NCBI GenBank assembly: GCA_949825065.1
Contig: OX463856.1
Coordinates: forward strand, 596,702-660,701
DNA: 64,000 nt
Direction of reading: 5' to 3'
DNA from: Odontocerum albicorne
Taxonomy: Eukaryota; Arthropoda; Insecta; Trichoptera; Odontoceridae
Shown: piece after piece, positions 46,005-58,504 of the stretch
How positions within the stretch are numbered: the stretch's first letter is position 1
Layout: the number at the start of each line of letters is the position of its first letter
Notes under the pieces: generated by a model
What the model was told of the DNA's origin: nothing
Databases searched by the model: none
What the model saw: the letters and a program-made list of their open reading frames with translations, nothing else
Program-made: the position numbers and the translations under genes

Positions 46005-47135
46005 AAGTGGAACAATTTTCTCCGACGAACTCGCTGATCACAGTCTTGGCGTTGCTGGACACCGTCTGGTTATTAAGCGAACACAGGAGTCGAACATACA
46101 TGTCAGTCGGGAGCAACAGCACCGACTGGTGTTGGCGGACTGCACAAATATGTTCAACGCCTGGAAAATTCAACTTGGGATCAATCATAATACTTGTCGC
46201 AATGAAATTCTCGTTCCTTTAGAAACTTACCTTTTGCAATGCTATCATTAGCTTAGTATCGGAATCATAGCAGCATACTAAAAATCCAGTAGGATTCTCG
46301 AGGCTTGAGATGTTAGATATATAGTTGATAAAAAAAATACCAGAGATTGACTGAGATGAAGTCTTAAATGCATTCCCATCTAATCACCCATCCCATTTAC
46401 GATTATCAAACCGAAATAACCTCAAAGTATCAGACTGATCATTGGAACAGCAGATAGAAAACTGAGAATTGCAGTGAATAATGCATTACTTTAACTCGGA
46501 TCAAAAATCTTATTATTTCACTCACACACAAACTTTTAATATATCGATAAATATTTATAAACATTTTTTAATACAGCCGTTTTTATGGTTTATATTATAA
46601 CTAGAAAAATAGGAGATTATAAGAAATAATAAAAGATGTTAGTGAAAAAAAAAATTAATGACATGAATTGAACTTGAGTCAATACACCACAACCTTTACT
46701 CTAGACAACAGCTTCACTAATCCAGCTGTCATATCTTCAGTCACTATCTCCATATTTATCCTATATCCTGAGTCACTATCTCCGAAATGTATGTCTTGAT
46801 TCACTATCTCCATATTTTATTCATACCAACATCAGATGTTTTATTATTCACTTCTCTATTTTTCTATTAATCCTTAGTATTAAAACGTTGATAAATATCC
46901 TCCTCTTACGTACCTCAGTGTGCATAGTATTTTGTTCTGGCCTGTACAGTACGGGCTGCATAGTTTTAATGGAGAAAGTGAGGATGGTAGCATGCGCTCT
47001 CTCCAAGAAGTTGTTGGACTGATAGAGTTTGAGGAAAATCTGCTTTACTGGGCAGGGTATCATCCGGCCGAACAGATCCCAGTACTTCTCCCAGTCAAAC
47101 ACAAGACCGTTCTCGTAACATTGGTCTTTGGGCGC
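46005..47135 (-). pseudogene. C: A-type gene remnant, two exons, frameshifted
   Basis: Exon 46914-47135 is intact at 222 nt with both splice sites (CYENGLVFDWEKYWD, IPCPVKQIFLKLYQS). The last exon (high end 46160) starts correctly through RCCCSRL but a one-base deletion at the FESLC position shifts the frame, and its end is altered to CST-stop. Upstream exons are not found in the window. Confidence 0.8.
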
Positions 47136-48144
47136 CTGTCGAAAATATCATTAAATTTTGAAGTAACAAAAATCATATTTTATAGTAGCGTACTTTAATT
47201 AATTTTTCTCATTTTAATTTTATTTACTGATATCTGTGTGCAAGCGTCATTTTTTTTAAATGGTTGGTGTTTTGAAAAATGGATTGAATTATGATAAAAC
47301 AAAGATGTCTTTTACTCAATACAGTTATTGGTTTATTGCTATTAGAGACCTCGTATTATTTTTATTTATGAATTGTTTTTAAAGAAATTAATATTTATAG
47401 TAAATATGCTTTAATTTGCATTCACAAAAAAACTATATTTATGGCCTAGCTGGTGGAGTATTGACATTGAACGAGTAGCTTCAGGTTCATTGTCCGTTAA
47501 TATCTAATTTAAGGTGTAAGCCTGAATGTATGTTACCTCTGTTGGGGGTAAAAAGAAATCATCAAAATTGTTATTACAGTTATTTTTCTTAAAAATCTTC
47601 CTCCTATCCGATCCCCCTCAATGTATAGTAACTGTCTTGACAAGACGAGCGTTCTCTTCGAGCAGGTGTTGAGAGATTTGTTAACATATTGTCCTATTTA
47701 ATTTACACAAGTTCATATAAGGTTTACTAGGTCTGACTATTAAACAAACCTCCAAGAGTTATCAGATGTGCACTATAATTATTTACGTTTACAAATGAGC
47801 TGATAACAATTACATTTCTCAGATTATACTATAGTATGCTTTCATCCAATTTTTTTTCATCGTTTCATTTCCTTATCAATGAATGAATTCCGATTCTCTA
47901 CTTCAGGGATATCCAACATTTTAGAGCTACGTGCCAAAACTGGTACTGGATAAGGACTCGGGGACTGCACGTGTGTTTTATTTGTGTGCCTGAAAACGAG
48001 GTAACGACCTCGAATTTGTTCCGATCCTACCGCTATTTCCTGATTTATATGGCGCTGTTGTGTATTGTATTCGTACTCCTGTCACTATCGCCCTAATGAC
48101 ACTATATCAACTATACTTCTGACTTGCTAATAGGCTGTTGCAAA

Positions 48145-48280
48145 ACGCCACAAAAGGATATTGTAGGTATCTTACGAGCCCGGAATCACAGGAGACAAAA
48201 ATGCGACAACAACTAGAATCGTACCCAGTACCTTTGATTTGTGAGCTGACCGACTTAACCACTGGACCTGGACACTAAGT
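48145..48280 (-). repeat. tRNA-derived SINE, third duplicate copy
   Basis: Same insertion as 15230-15355 and 30600-30730. Confidence 0.6.
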
Positions 48281-48817
48281 AAATTCTTACATAGATGTTG
48301 TTATTGAATATAAATACAGTTTGCATAATATTAGTGTCCTATTACAAACATCCCTGAATAAAAAAATAAAAGTATTATTTTTGTTTACCTTAAACATATA
48401 TTGAAAATATATGTGTGTGTATACGGGGATACGTTGTTTTCTTTTTAATTTGAATCTTTATATGATACTTTAATTCTATAATTAAAGGTCGCATTTCGAT
48501 AACATTTTTATACAACTATTTTTCTTCCTGCTGGAAATCTAAATCAGGTCAGTATTATTCAACTACGTTTTTTTATAATTTCCTTCATAATTAATTAAAA
48601 CACATATCACGTATCCAATGAACCCGCGGACCCAGGGTTGGCCATACCTGCTCTATTTCTACCTTTTTTTTTTTTTTTTTGAGAACGGTTATTTATTTTT
48701 TTTTTTCTACAATTCAAACATTATAACAGTATAATGCATGGTATCCAATTTAATGACCGCTTCTTGATTCCAGTACAGGTTTTTAATAATACTGTTTATT
48801 CCCCTTTATGTAATAGT

Positions 48818-48858
48818 TATAAATTACCAAATTCGAGGTTTTCACCTCATCATCAGGG
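48818..48858 (-). ncRNA. Hammerhead-like motif, third-block copy
   Basis: Minus: CTGATGA, T, GAGGT-GAAA-ACCTC, GAA; the right part is mutated to TTTGGTAATTTATAA, so the GAAA box and stem III are damaged while core and stem II are intact. Confidence 0.45.
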
Positions 48859-49052
48859 AGCACAGACAAAAAGGGGTTGTTGACTAACAACAAACACATG
48901 ATAAATGATTACACTGTCTCGGATTATTTCAATACAGATAGCTATCATCACATCGTAAGATGCTAAGTTAATTTAAATATTAAATTGGAAAGGGCTTAAC
49001 TGATCAAAAAGCCCATTGCTCGAGTAAATACCTTAAACCTGAAAATTAAAAA

Positions 49053-49330
49053 ATGTTTCAAATTGAACTCAAAAACAGATTTTCTTCCCTTGGCTATAAT
49101 TCCTATAGTTCTTGTCTAACTTCACAAATAACCGAAGAGACTTTGAACGCGCAAGAGAGGTTGGCGGCTCTCGAGGAGTCCCAAAAACTTCTAAATAATT
49201 ATTTAGAACTAACAATGATTAGAGGAAACGTTGAAACTCATGGAAAAAGAAAAGATATGAAATCCTCATCCCAACTTTCTGATGCAGTTGAATTTCCGAG
49301 TCTTTTTAAATTAATCCACCAGAATATCTG
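49053..49330 (+). mobile_element. LINE ORF fragment
   Basis: Open frame FQIELKNRFSSLGYNS, then ITEETLNAQERLAALEESQK and RGNVETHGKRKDMKSSSQL. It matches the 23612 fragment and keeps an open frame. Part of the region between endonuclease and RT. Confidence 0.6.
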
Positions 49331-49349
49331 TAATGTTTAATAGCAATTA

Positions 49350-50210
49350 TTTAGTATACCGACGTGATCGCTTGTCCGCCGATAAAGTTGCCGCTAATTG
49401 GGGTGACGGCGTGTTATTTATTTATTTAACACTTTTATTGCAAATAAAATCTGGCAGGGGTATTGCCAGGCGGCAATCTCTTCGAGCCTACCAACCAGAC
49501 AAAAGTAAATCAAGCAAGTTACGTGGTCGCATAAATCATTCAAGTGACTATTAATCCCCACGGAATCCATAAACATATACGAGTACGTGTTACTGGGATT
49601 GAGAAGCTTTGATTTGGTTCTTGCGGGACAATTGTCATTTCTAGAAACGGGTAACGATGATCTCTGGGTAAATATCACTGTAAACAGTTTTTTTCTTATA
49701 TTTGTATGCGTTGTTTATTTTCTCTGAGGAGAAATTACTCGCTCTTCTGTAATTTTAGCTCGTACAAATTAATACGAGATAGAAAAGTAGTATTCTTGGC
49801 CATTTTGATTTAAATAGCGCGATCGGGGCACGGGGGATTCAAAACAAACTCTTGTGTGTTTCAACTGCCAACAGTTTGTTATAATTTAATAATGTCCATA
49901 ATATTAACGACAGGCTTCTAGATTTAATATATTCTAATATGAGCACCAAGGTACAACACGCCAATTTTCATCTCGTACCTGAAGATCTTCATCACCCGGC
50001 GCTATATTCTCCAAAAGATTTTAACAATCCAGTATTAAAAAAATAGCGATTTGACAAAGGAAATTTCCATTCCTTATATTTGAAGACAGGGAATATTAAC
50101 AAGAATCCCTTAAATTCCTCTATGGACGTGAATAACGCGGTAACATATTTTTGTCAGCATATTTATGGTATATTTGATGAGTGCGTTCCCTTCAAACCTT
50201 AACAGTTGCG
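49350..50210. repeat. Duplicate of 2790-3440 with a LINE 3'-end insertion
   Basis: Aligned to the 2.8-3.4 kb block. An extra stretch at 49420-49560 reads, on the minus strand, like a LINE 3' end (GGTTGGTAGGCTCGAAGAGA). Confidence 0.7.
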
Positions 50211-50514
50211 TAAGTGGCCATATCCGAGGTGGTTAACAAGTGATATTGTTAAGAGCATTAGACAAAGATTTTCTTCACCGAAAATGGAAACAATCTGATC
50301 ATCTGGTTTCGATGCGTTCTAATGTTCTCGCGCACAGTACCTACATAACATTCTCACGGTTTACAAGAACTTCATAAGGAACATGGAATATCGAATAGAA
50401 CGTGAAAAAAAAATATTTTGAAACCACATTAAATAAATAATAGGTTTATTGATAGCAACATAGTATGTACAGATTAAATTTAAATAACACTTCTAAAACA
50501 CATAAATTGCAGAT

Positions 50515-50840
50515 AATACATTAAATACAGAAGCTATCAAAAGGTCTGGGCTCATCTAATAGCATCCCCTCGGCCAAGATACACCCCACCAATATAGGGC
50601 GAACCCAGCCACGGGGACACCAGATGTTTTTCAGCCCACACCCTTGAACACGTAGAACAAGAATATATAAAAAAAATAAACACAGAAAATAAATAGATGA
50701 CAAAAAAAAATACATTCAAGAGAGAAGGCATTAAAATTCCGGGCTCATCCCACAAACATTCCCTCGGCAGAGATACACCCCACCAATGTAGGGCGAGCCT
50801 GACCGCAAGGGCATCAGGGGGCTTCCATCCCACACCCCCG
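50515..50840. repeat. Two diverged direct copies of a non-coding element
   Basis: 50545-50640 and 50745-50830 share GATACACCCCACCAATxTAG, then GGGCGAxCC. Separated by A-rich DNA. Probably a transposon fragment; family not identified. Confidence 0.6.
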
Positions 50841-52700
50841 CATATCTAGATTAAATAATAAATAGAAAAAAAAGAAAAAAACAAAAACGTATGGCAGAAA
50901 ACAAAATAAAAAGTAAACCCACATATACCACCTCAGGTTAACTGTCAGCAAGAACGAGAAAAAAAAAGAAAAGAAAAGCCTCAAAGGAGTCCAAATTTTA
51001 CATAATGACAAATGGGAAGTAAGATAGTTGAGACAACATTGAAATAATTAGGCAGTAATAATAATAACCCATGCGTAACGATTGTCCAGTGCTTAATGTC
51101 ATGAATTGATATAGCAATCAAAGAACTGGTCCTGAAAAATCTTCTGCATTCGCTTATTTATTTTTTAACTGTTTATAGTAGGGACTCCGAGGCATATGTT
51201 TTTGATGGACACCAGTATTGAACCTCAGCATCACTACATTTGATACAATCAAACAAATAAAGTTGATGAAAAACACCAATGCAGATGGGCCGGACGGATT
51301 ACCTACATTTTTTCTTAAGGGATAAAGTGGATTACTTTCTGCACCTCTTATTTAAATGTCTTATCTTGTCTTCCGAGTTCATAATTTTTTAAGTGAATGG
51401 AAAAAAACTCGAGTTATTCCCACTTTTTAAGAGCAGAACTCACTTATGGTGGAGAAGGTACAAAAAAATCTACGATATTATTTTATTAGATTTAAATTAC
51501 TAAGAATTATTTACAGTAAATGAAAAAAATATTGTAAACAGAACAAAACAATGTAACACTTTTAAATTGCATAATTTATATACAATTTGAGCTTACTCAG
51601 GCCACCATAAAGAAGCTGTGGAATGTAAAACCATCGAAGAATGCTGCGAGTCTCATGGGTTAACGTGGTTTGTAATTATGACATCTTGAAACAAATTAAT
51701 AAAGATAGAGAATTATTCAAAAATAGAAAGTTAAAGAACTTTGACTAATGAGATGAGAAGAAAAATGTGTAATACTTCAATTAATATTGTAGAGGAAAAT
51801 AATCCGGTATAAATGTACATAACCAGTTTGATAATCAGTCATTTACCATATAATTATTTCATTGTACAGCCACGGGCTTTTGTTCTCTTGAATTGAACCA
51901 TTATTTATCTAATTTCGTAAAAACGATCTCTTGATGTATGTGTCGTAGTAAACTTGCCAAGGGCCGTAGTAAACTTGCCAAGGGAAGATGAACTGCAAAG
52001 AAATCTTTGTAGGTCTTCCAATATGTGATAGCAACACATTCGGCTTTAAAGTATTCTACACTTCTGGTTGGTTGGAAGAGATTTCCACCTGACAATAAGC
52101 CCGCCAGATTGTATTTGCAATTAAAGTGTCGAGCCAATACGGTAAATGTTTAGCCACCCCTTTCATATCTTACAATCAATTAATTACTAGCTTTTGTTAT
52201 AATTTCGTTTACTTGTCAATAATAATGGGGTTGAATTACAAGTTAGAGCACCCGTGAGGAGAGCGTGCTCTCTAAACAGCACTATATACACTAATCATTT
52301 ATAATTATTACTTTTACATGTTCGCACATAAACCTTTAATTGCTAAATCGTTCAACATAGACATGTTTACCTTAATTGCGTTTCTATATATTACCATTTT
52401 TTTTACCTACAGGATTCAAGAAAATATGAAACCAATAACTAAGAAAATTATTTACGTACAGTAACCCAGTTCCAGAATCTCGATAGTACTGAGAACGGTG
52501 AAAGGATTCCCCGCAAGTGACATTCCCTATCGGGTGCCGGGTGCCGGGTGCTGGGTGCCTATATCCTGGGGCTATGGACGTACACTGAAAGGGATCACTA
52601 CGAAGGGATGGGAAAGCTATATAATATATCGGCATATTAAGCGATTTTTATTTATTCATATTTCCCGCAATAAATAAAAGATCGGGGCACACAGGACATC
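50840..52700. repeat. A-rich DNA with Jockey crumbs and duplicated flank
   Basis: 51240-51480 holds plus-strand Jockey-like RT crumbs (NADGPDGLPTFFL-like, then MVEKVQK). 51520-51960 duplicates 3460-3660 and 4720-4990. A LINE 3' end with GGAAGAGATTTCCACCTGAC lies near 52070-52130. 52530-52560 has a short GGGTGCCGGGTGC repeat. No host gene is seen. Confidence 0.55.
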
Positions 52701-53185
52701 CTCGCCGCGTCAATATGACAGCGCTAAACATGATTTATGATCTGCACGCATTCTTTATCGCATTATTTATCGCTCCTTTCCCCTCATCCTCCTCGCAGGA
52801 TCCTCGCCTCTTGCCCCTACCTCAGCTTAATCAGATCGGAGCTAAGTCTACACCTTGGACGGATTCAAAGCCTCGGTACTGAGTTCACATTTCACGACAA
52901 CCTTACAAGTCTTCGATCATTTTTCAATAGTTTTTTGGAAAAAAAATCAAAGGAAAAACAGCGGGTTTCCCGATTTTAACTAAAAAGCTTTTTAAAATTT
53001 GATAGCTATTTGTACATTGGTAAATAGTGATAGGGATCTTATTTCCTATGGGTGGTTACATTTAAATACAAAATTCTTCATGTTTATGAATTATGTACCA
53101 ATATTAATTGACGTTATTTTTTTTGTTTTTGGCATGTTACTGCTGTTCACAAAGACGGAGGGTGCGCCGCGGATATTGAACATAG
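52700..53185. other. Unassigned, locally C-rich DNA
   Basis: Open frame 52737-52979 (+) shows Ser/Leu-rich text without recognisable motifs. Could be the 5' end of a retroelement. Confidence 0.35.
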
Positions 53186-53189
53186 AATA

Positions 53190-53720
53190 GGTGTGGGATG
53201 AATGAAATTCAAATCGGTTACAGGAGTCTTGTGCAACCCAAAAATGCCAATAAAACTGAAAGGAAAGGTATACCAGATTATCGTTAGACCCGCAATTATA
53301 TATGGCTCAGAATGCTGGACTATGTACAGCTCATACTCTAGGCAACTTGAAATAACAGAAATGCGAATGCTTAGGTGGTCGGCAGGAGTATCACTGAAAG
53401 ATAAAATTAAGAGCTCACGCATTCGTGGTAGCCTGGGAGTCACTGACATAAATAGTAAGCGGAAAGAGCGACAGCTGAGATGGTACGGGCACATAAGACG
53501 GAAACCACCAGACCACACTGTAAATCAGGCAATGTCTGTGGATCTTCCTCGATAGCCGTCCAGAGGAAGACCTGGATACCTCAATGCTCCAAAATCCTGC
53601 AGAGAAGCGGTCTGGATGAAAGCGACACCCAGAACCGAGGAATATACAGCCTGAGAACGAGAAGAACCGACCCCAATAGCCTACCTAGGCAATGAGCTGC
53701 GACAGTGCCAGGAAGAAGAT
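53190..53720 (+). mobile_element. RTE/CR1-like LINE C-terminal part
   Basis: Best copy of the element at 8550-9605: MKFKSVTGVLCNPKMPIKLK, GKVYQIIVRPAIIYGSECWT, MRMLRWSAGVSLKDKIKSSR, then LRWYGHIRRKPPDHTVNQAM. Frame shifts after 53555. Ends in CLGNELRQ-like text and a GAAGAAG tail. Confidence 0.85.
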
Positions 53721-53959
53721 GTTACTGCTGTTGTTATTTCTCTTTAAATTTTTAACTAATTATCAAACATTTCGAGTGTGTCAAATCTTTAAGGTGATTG
53801 ACTTAAAACAAGAATTCCTAGTTAGTCAGCCAACAGGTTTATCGTATATGAGCATAGAAATTAAGCATGAAGGGCAAGGGCAATATGTTTCTTTTAAATG
53901 ATTATTGAAGTGTATCCCTTTCAACTGTTGTTTTGTTATGATTGTACTTTTCCTTTCAA

Positions 53960-54040
53960 GAGGTCCATGGCGACGTGATAACGCGCTGGACTCCCGTGCG
54001 GAAGGTCATCGGTTCGAAGACACAAGAATGACGGGGCACA
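53960..54040 (+). repeat. tRNA-derived SINE head
   Basis: TGGCGACGTGATAACGCGCTGG (A box, in two overlapping readings) and CGGTTCGAAGAC (B box), 35 bases apart. Followed by the 148-bp tandem repeat. Confidence 0.6.
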
Positions 54041-54470
54041 AAACACTTTTTTTTAGTTATTTGGGGGTTTTTAATATCGCTTATCAATAATAAGTAAGTA
54101 ATAATATGAAATCAGACAAAAAAAAAATTACGAAACTAGATAGTTGTTTATATTGAGACGAAAATGCGCAAAAAATATTCACCCCACAAAACACTTTTTT
54201 TCGTTATTTGGGGGTTTTTAATATCGCTTATCAATAATAAGTAAGTAATAATATGAAATCAGACAAAAAATAATTGACGAAACTTGATAGTTGTTTATAT
54301 TGAGACGAAAATGCTAAAAAAATATTTGACTCACAAAACACTTTTTTTAGTTATTTGAGGGTTACAAATATCGCTTATCAATAATAAGTAAGTAATAATA
54401 CGAAATCAGACAAAAAAAAATTCACGAAACTAGAAAGTTGTTTATATTGAAACGAAAATGCTCATATCGT
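54038..54470. repeat. About 148-bp tandem repeat, three units
   Basis: Units start CACAAAACACTTTTTTTxGT and contain ATCGCTTATCAATAATAAGT. Starts near 54038, 54185 and 54334. Confidence 0.9.
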
Positions 54471-54479
54471 CATCGTCTC

Positions 54480-55170
54480 ATTTTAATCCTTACATTTTTG
54501 TACGAAAGTGGCGGATTTGTTAGTAAAAAGTAAATAAATTCATTCAAACTGAAAAATATTGACGCACAAGGTTGAAATTTTACAAAGTTAGAGGCTTGCG
54601 ACAAAAAAAAACAAAAACACCTTGAAGTAATACTACTCGTAATTATGTCGTGATTTTATGCATACAATCGTAAACTATGCAGCCAGGGGCAGTTTTTCGA
54701 GTGAAAAATATGAAACTGCAGTCTATTACTAAGAAATGTTCGTACACATTCAGCAGGTTTTGACGTTTTATATCATTATTAACGCTGAAGCGTTTTAATC
54801 TCAATTTTGTCTTGATTCCATAATAATTCTAGCATTTTGTACTAAAATAGATGTTATGTAGGTAAAAAATAATAAAATTTATTCAATTTGCAAAATATTA
54901 ACTCAAATGATTGAAAGATCGCAAAATTAGAGGTTTAGAACGAAAAACACGAAAACACGTTGAACAAATAATGTTTCTGTAGTAATTTTGTACATATATT
55001 CGTAAGCTTTGTCATCAATGGCAGTTTTACGAGTAAAAAATATGGAATTGCAGTCTATTACTAAAAAATCTTTATACACATTAAGCCGGTTTTGATTTTT
55101 TATATCATCATTAACGCAAATGCGTTTATATCTCACTTTTGTCTTGATTCATTAATAATTCTAACATTTT
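54480..55170. repeat. About 350-bp tandem duplicate, diverged
   Basis: 54480-54830 and 54835-55170 share GGGGCAGTTTT/CACGAGT, TGCAGTCTATTACTAA and CATCATTAACGC blocks in order. Non-coding. Confidence 0.75.
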
Positions 55171-55179
55171 GTATTTAAT

Positions 55180-56010
55180 TTTTGTTGTATACGGTAGAAC
55201 CAACCGGGCTTATTGACTGTGGCAATCTCTTCCAATCAAGTAAAAAGATTTTAAACGAACCTTAAATAACAACTAGACTGGAACCGTTTTTTAATATTTT
55301 TCTATTAACGCAAAATCTAAGTACCGGACTGGAAGACTCGGATCCCCCCAACTGGGCAACGGAGATAATTCATTAATAATGAAAGATATTTTTATACCGG
55401 TTTAGTAACAAAAGTACACCGAGAAATAAAAATAAGTTTTGTATGAATAAACTGTTTTATTATGCAATTTCAAACATCTCTTGAAAAATAATGACTTCAC
55501 ATCCATATATTGGTCTTAAACCTTTAATGACTGAACCGATATATGATACTCGTATATCTTATTCTGTCATAAAACGACTCGTTGCATATTTTTCTTAGTG
55601 CATTTTCATTGGCTTTACTTGTCATTCATTTTACACGTCCACGTTTCACTACCATAATTCAATATTATGAATATTGAACAAAATTTACACTCAAACAGAT
55701 CAAAAGAAACCGTAAAAAATTAAAGAAATGAGAAGTAAACTGGAATACAATTCCAGTATCTGGACTCCTTATTATTTAAATGCCTTGAAGAGGGTGTAGC
55801 GCAGATTTTGTCTCAAATCAAATTTATGTTCGATCTTAGAAATAATGATATAAACGATATGTTGTTATCGCGGCTGGACTTGATAAGACTTGTTCCTGCT
55901 TTTCTAAATAGGGATCACTTATTGTTCAAAGTTACTTAAATTGATACGAGAAGTACGAGACTGCAGGATACATTCCGGTCCGGTGCGAGAGTTAAATATC
56001 ACTCGAATTA
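55180..56010. other. Non-coding, no feature recognised
   Basis: AT-rich sequence with scattered Jockey-like crumbs around 55740-55930 (NSSIWTPYY, RRFCLKS-like text, plus strand). Not enough to define an element. Confidence 0.45.
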
Positions 56011-56012
56011 TC

Positions 56013-56360
56013 TCGTACCCAGATTGCATCGGTTGGGTAATGGTATGCGGCAGTCTCGGACACGTTTCTGTATGTTATACTATACACGTACCCAGATTGC
56101 ATCGGTTGGGTAATGGTATGCGGCAGTCTCGGACACGTGGCTGTATGTTATACACGTACCCAGATTGCATCGGTTGGGTAATGGTATGCGGCAGTCTCGG
56201 ACACGTGTCTGTATGTTATACACGTACCCAGATTGCATCGGTTGGGTAATGGTATGCGGCAGTCTCGGACACGTGGCTGTATGTTATACACGTACCCAGA
56301 TTGCATCGGTTGAGTAATGGTATGCGGCAGTCTCGGACACGTGTCTGTATGTTATACACG
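56013..56360. repeat. 68-bp GC-richer minisatellite, five units
   Basis: Unit CGTACCCAGATTGCATCGGT through GGCAGTCTCGGACACGTGTC. The 102-residue open frame through it is repeat-derived. Confidence 0.93.
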
Positions 56361-56519
56361 AACAAAATTTCTCAAAAGTCTAACAGCCAACTGTGAAATA
56401 GAATAAAATATTCAAAAACAAATCCAAAATAACTTCACAAAAATTTTTACGCATTATTTTTGTACAAATGCTAAAAGTATTCTGTATTGACTATGCCTAT
56501 TATATTAACAGCTTCGTTT

Positions 56520-56790
56520 GTCTCGGATTGTTTTCTCCCCTCTTCTTCTCTGTGTGAAAGCAGCACCTCGTTTGTCACCAATTTCCTTTATTGCTAACAT
56601 CCTCAACCTCCCGCCCTCTCCCGTTCCCCCTTCGCATTGTTTCTCCAGCTCTGTTTGAAGAATCCCTCTCTATTGACAACGGGGGCCGCACTTCACGGAG
56701 CTGATTGCCTTCACCAGGATTGCCTGAGACAATCCCTTATCGACCCGAGTAAGCTGGCACCTCACCTTTACAAGGTGACTACTCTTTTTT
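56520..56790 (+). other. GC-richer unassigned segment
   Basis: C-rich text such as CTCCCGCCCTCTCCCGTTCC, GGGGGCCGCACTTCACGGAG and TTATCGACCCGAGTAAGCTG stands out from the AT-rich surroundings. It could be a retroelement 5' part or an exon. No domain is recognised. Confidence 0.3.
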
Positions 56791-56799
56791 TTTTTATTT

Positions 56800-57710
56800 A
56801 CTTATTTTCTCAAAACAGGCTTAGCCCAATTACATTTAAAAATACAAGAAATGTTAACATTAAAAAAAAATTATACAAATAAAAAGAATTATATAAAATA
56901 AAAAAGTATGTACGAGTGTCATCATTCATTCATCATCATTGTCAACCAGGGTCGATCCACTGCTGGATGAAGGTCTCCCCAAGTTGACACCAAACAGTTC
57001 GGTCCTTTGCTCGCCGATGCCACGTGATGCTGCCATGCTTCCTGATTTCGTCCATCCAGCGTACCTTCGGTCTTCTTCTAGGCCTCTTTATGCCTCTTGG
57101 ATACCACTGGATTATTTCGGATGTCCATCGGGAGTCTGACATTCTGGCTATGTGTCCGGCCCATTGCCACTTCATTCTTTTCATTTACACGCATATTCAA
57201 AGCCACTTAAATATGTTGAGTCCTTTCTAGCGCGCTCAATCTTAGAAGAAAATTAACTTTTGCTTTTGGTAGCGTGGGTTGAAATACGAGTATGTCAATA
57301 TCCAAAGCAGTCCCGTTCAAAACAGTTAAAGCCTTTCTAATAGGTGCAGCGGCTGGAAGACCCGTTCATGCGTATGTTATTGAGAACAGTTCTTGCCGGC
57401 GCATTCTAGTGTAATTGTTACGATCATTTAACGCTAATCTTTGTAGTAATGCTGGACAGCTCACAACTCCTCAAACGAGTTTGACAACATATACCAGGAG
57501 ACGCAGATCTCTTCTTACGCTCAAGGAGTTATACTCGAGCATGCCCAGCAGAAACTGAGTAGAATAAAGCCATGGATGGCACCAAACTCACTTATATAGA
57601 GATATCGTAGATTTTTTTTTTATACCTTCTCCGCCATGAGTTCTGCACCCCCACCGGACTCCAAATGCAAGCTTTGCTTTCTAGTTTGCTACGGAACAAT
57701 GAATTAACAT
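56800..57710 (-). mobile_element. Jockey-like LINE fragment interrupted by another LINE
   Basis: 57190-57710 matches the Jockey C-terminus at 3848-4330 (minus, several frameshifts), and 56800-56910 matches its 3' tail at 3665-3780. Between them lies a different LINE end (56935-57184). Confidence 0.75.
56942..57184 (-). mobile_element. Nested LINE C-terminus (WQWAGHIARM family)
   Basis: Open minus frame: MKRMKWQWAGHIARMSDSRW, RPRRRPKVRWMDEIRKH, LGETFIQQWIDPG, then stop. This tail is especially common in lepidopteran genomes. It is intact to its stop, suggesting recent insertion. Confidence 0.88.
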
Positions 57711-57921
57711 TTAGGCGAGATATCGAGGGAAGTCATAGGGCAGACTTAACGAGATAAAAGTGTAATGAAACATCATATTATTGTTATTAATTTCATTAAG
57801 AAGACTTACAGGATATCCATCATGGATATTTAATCTAAGATGTTTTGTACATGGATGGACATTTCGATTTGTCTGGAATAACGAAGTATGCGGGGCTTGA
57901 CTAACGATACATACACGTTAT

Positions 57922-58187
57922 TCAGTCTCACTGTTTATCAAGTTGGCGAGAGCTTGCAAGGAGGTATTGTCTAATCAGTCTCACTGTTTATCAAGTTGGC
58001 GAGAACTTGCAAGGAGGTATTGTCTAATCAGTCTCACTGTTTATCAAGTTGGCGAGAACTTGCAACGAGGTATTGTCTAATCAGTCTCACTGTTTATCAA
58101 GTTGGCGAGAGCTTGCAAGGAGGTATTGTCTAATCAGTCTCACTGTTTATCAAGTTGGCGAGAGCTTGCAAGGAGGTATTGTCTAAT
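57922..58187. repeat. 53-bp minisatellite, five units
   Basis: Unit CAGTCTCACTGTTTATCAAG plus TTGGCGAGAGCTTGCAAGGA and GGTATTGTCTAAT. Single-copy relatives at 34330 and 61780 are LINE-flanking sequence. Confidence 0.93.
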
Positions 58188-58504
58188 CAAAAATCGGAAA
58201 AAAGACATCAAATTATTTTTAATTTATCAAATTAGTTATATACAATCCCAGATCCATGTTTATTAAGTGTTCGCTTAAAAAATTAACCTGTTGTTTTATT
58301 TCTTAAAAATTATATACTCGTAAGATATTGGATCAAGTGAACCAGGTTTTGAAAGACGGCAAAGTGAGACATTTGAATATTGTGCATGATGATATACATC
58401 AATGTGGAGGAGACGAAAACTGTGTTTGGATACAAAGTTTTAAAGATATGTTCTCTCTGCCGATCCCGCAAGGGATACAATGATGATATGTATGTATGTA
58501 TATT

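Larger units (their letters stand above)
45985..48780. repeat. Segmental duplication block, copy 3
   Basis: Aligns with 13080-15900 and 28230-31260, including exon sequences, SINE and intron text. It joins the LINE/hammerhead block at 48780. It begins about 460 bases upstream of gene B's first exon. Confidence 0.85.

Noticed and set aside
53960..54040. Possible tRNA gene
   Set aside because: A and B boxes are present but arms do not fold into a clover leaf; fits a SINE head. The same applies to 100-245, 15230-15355 and 42765-42880.
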